Shown here in pieces: positions 7,377 to 8,499 of a stretch of DNA of 8,499 nt (the first letter of the stretch is position 1; the number at the start of each line of letters is the position of its first letter). This stretch comes from Alphaproteobacteria bacterium. GTDB taxonomy: Bacteria; Pseudomonadota; Alphaproteobacteria; Thalassobaculales; Thalassobaculaceae. The stretch spans positions 1-8,499 of the forward strand of contig JAPKDN010000106.1 in assembly GCA_028822575.1 (NCBI GenBank). Reading direction: 5' to 3'. The notes under the pieces are model-generated. The model did not search any database. It was not told the origin of the DNA and was given only the letters and a program-made list of their open reading frames with translations. Both the position numbers and the translations under genes were made by a program.

Positions 7377-7511
7377 TCGGATAAGCCTCTTGTGAACTAG
7401 ATCGGGGTTTGCGTAACGATACTTTATCATCCGAGAACATTGCCGTTTATGTACGAAAATCAACTGCCCGACGCAACGCGTTTGAAACTATCCTGGAACC
7501 GGAAACCTGAC

Positions 7512-7985
7512 ATGAACGCTAAGGACTTCATCCTGGAGGATCCGAGCGCCCTGGCGCGCGGTCTGGCTCCGGGGATCCGCGTAATCGGCGTCGATCTGGG
7601 AAGCAAGACGATTGGCCTCGCGATTTCCGACCCTAATCTAAGAATAGCCAGCCCAGTTATGACCCTCAAACGCTTGAAAATGGCCGTCAATGCAAGGGAA
7701 GTGACAGAGTTCATGGACGAACGTGGCGCCGGTGGCTTGATTGTGGGCCTCCCACTTAACATGGATGGAACCGAGGGACCGCGCTCACAGGCGACACGGG
7801 ATTGGTCCTTGAGCCTCGCGGAAAAAATTCACAAACCAATCGCTTTCTGGGACGAACGGATGAGCACCATGGCGGTGGAACGGATGATGATCAAAGCTGA
7901 TATGACCCGAAAACGTCGCGCGGAAAAAGTCGACCAAGCGGCGGCCGCCTATATTTTACAAGCCGCTTTGGATGCGATTAAATAG
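7512..7985 (+). CDS. ruvX: RuvX/YqgF-family putative pre-16S rRNA nuclease / Holliday junction resolvase
   Basis: RuvX (YqgF) has an RNase H-like fold and is implicated in 5'-end maturation of 16S rRNA and, by homology, in Holliday junction resolution. The 157-residue product shows GVDLGSKTIGLAISD with Asp28, GLIVGLPLNMDG (75-86), DERMST with Glu115, and the late acidic residue Asp141 in KVDQAAAAYIL. These are the acidic positions expected at the metal site. I chose the ATG at 7512, with GGAA 7 bases upstream, because the family begins about 25 residues before the first Asp motif. Upstream in-frame starts at 7449 (ATG) and 7440 (TTG) would add an atypical 21-24 residue extension. The gene diverges from gatC. 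No obvious hairpin terminator follows its TAG. Confidence 0.94.
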   Translation: MNAKDFILEDPSALARGLAPGIRVIGVDLGSKTIGLAISDPNLRIASPVMTLKRLKMAVNAREVTEFMDERGAGGLIVGLPLNMDGTEGPRSQATRDWSLSLAEKIHKPIAFWDERMSTMAVERMMIKADMTRKRRAEKVDQAAAAYILQAALDAIK

Positions 7986-8499
7986 TTACGCTGAAATACC
8001 TTAAAAAACCTTTTGCATGATCCGCGACGCCAATCTTTACCAAAAAAGCTATGAAAATCGGCGCCAGCGAGCACGACCCCACCTCATTCATGCTTCGAAC
8101 AAAAAACGAAATGAAGTTAACCTAGCCAATTATCCCTATAGTTTTTGATCATTGGGAAAATTTGACCTTAGTTGATGCACAAACACCTAGACCGCCGGGC
8201 GATCTCATCGGATACTTTGTCCACAGCTTTGGCCTATGTCGGGTTATGCGACTTTGATCGCTAGGCTGATCACTTTCGCAACCAACTGGCGGTCGAGCAC
8301 GTGACCTCCAATCTGTGAATCGGTTTGCGTGAGCACTATCTCCATGAGCTGACGGCATCGGGTGTCGATCCGCGTATTCATGCCCATTACCTCAAATGTG
8401 TGGACTTGCCAGCGGTCCTTCATGTTTTCGGGCGCATTTACGTGACAATATGCGTCACAATCCGGAAACGGGTCCTGCTCCCCTGTGGTGGCACCACAG
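7986..8499. other. About 510-base stretch with no convincing intact gene
   Basis: The first 170 bases are AT-rich compared with the rest and hold an isolated -10-like TATAGT (8137-8142) with no good -35 partner. From the ATG at 8175 one + strand frame reads with protein-like composition (MHKHLDRRAISSD, then HELTASGVDPRIHAHYL) but is broken by TAG at 8262-8264 and TGA at 8316-8318. It then stays open to the window end. This may be a degraded gene, but I do not recognise the product and the open run is short enough to be chance. Another frame from ATG 8450 (MRHNPETGPAPLWWHH) is open to the edge but has no clear ribosome binding site. Confidence 0.3.
8483..8499. repeat. Perfect 17-base palindrome at the window edge
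   Basis: CTGTGGTG and CACCACAG are perfect 8-base inverted arms around a single G. As RNA this would fold as a 7-bp stem with a GGC loop. It may continue beyond the window. Possible roles are an operator, the stem of a terminator whose T-run is out of view, or one end of a larger repeat. None can be chosen from this sequence. Confidence 0.55.

Noticed and set aside
7377..7463. N-terminal extension of gatC by 29 residues
   Set aside because: GatC normally begins at the chosen Met, and the extension would run through the divergent promoter region.
7377..7511. Specific promoters for gatC and ruvX in the divergent intergenic region
   Set aside because: Promoters must exist here, and a -10-like TATCAT occurs at 7425-7430, but no -35 box sits at a suitable distance on either strand, so I did not call one.
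8149..8358. 69-codon open frame on the - strand
   Set aside because: Its Arg/Ser/Pro-rich composition has no recognisable motif, and I see no good ribosome binding site.
8442..8458. GTGAC-N7-GTCAC as a CRP/FNR-type site
   Set aside because: The half-sites are spaced wrongly for the CRP or FNR consensus, and five-base arms are common by chance.

Overview
The window looks like the chromosome of an alphaproteobacterium, probably Rhodospirillales-like. The grounds are moderately high GC, protein sequences of alphaproteobacterial type, and a gatC-gatA-gatB operon transcribed divergently from ruvX. No mobile element, CRISPR array, tRNA or rRNA was found, and no clearly novel system.

Layout from left to right. 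(1) A LysR-type regulator on the + strand, cut at its 5' end by the window edge. (2) Its stop codon abuts the stop codon of two tandem RidA-family genes on the - strand. These are 127 residues each, about 76% identical by my count, and both lack the Arg that defines catalytic RidA. (3) A CPA2-type cation:proton antiporter on the - strand with no RCK/TrkA domain. It has a plausible promoter whose -10 box lies inside an inverted repeat. (4) A heavily eroded class I SAM-dependent methyltransferase pseudogene on the - strand. Its C-terminal part survives as a 66-codon ORF that could be mistaken for a small gene. (5) A GlcG/HbpS-family protein. (6) The compact gatC-gatA-gatB operon on the - strand, encoding the tRNA-dependent amidotransferase. 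(7) ruvX on the + strand. (8) About 510 bases with no convincing gene, ending in a perfect 17-base palindrome at the window edge.

The firm functions are housekeeping. GatCAB corrects misacylated Glu-tRNA(Gln) and/or Asp-tRNA(Asn), and RuvX/YqgF acts on RNA or recombination intermediates. The left half is accessory: a regulator, duplicated non-canonical Rid proteins, an antiporter, a dead methyltransferase and a GlcG-like protein. The observations most worth a second look are the methyltransferase pseudogene, the duplicated Arg-less Rid pair, the operator-like repeat over the antiporter promoter, and the unexplained right-hand end.
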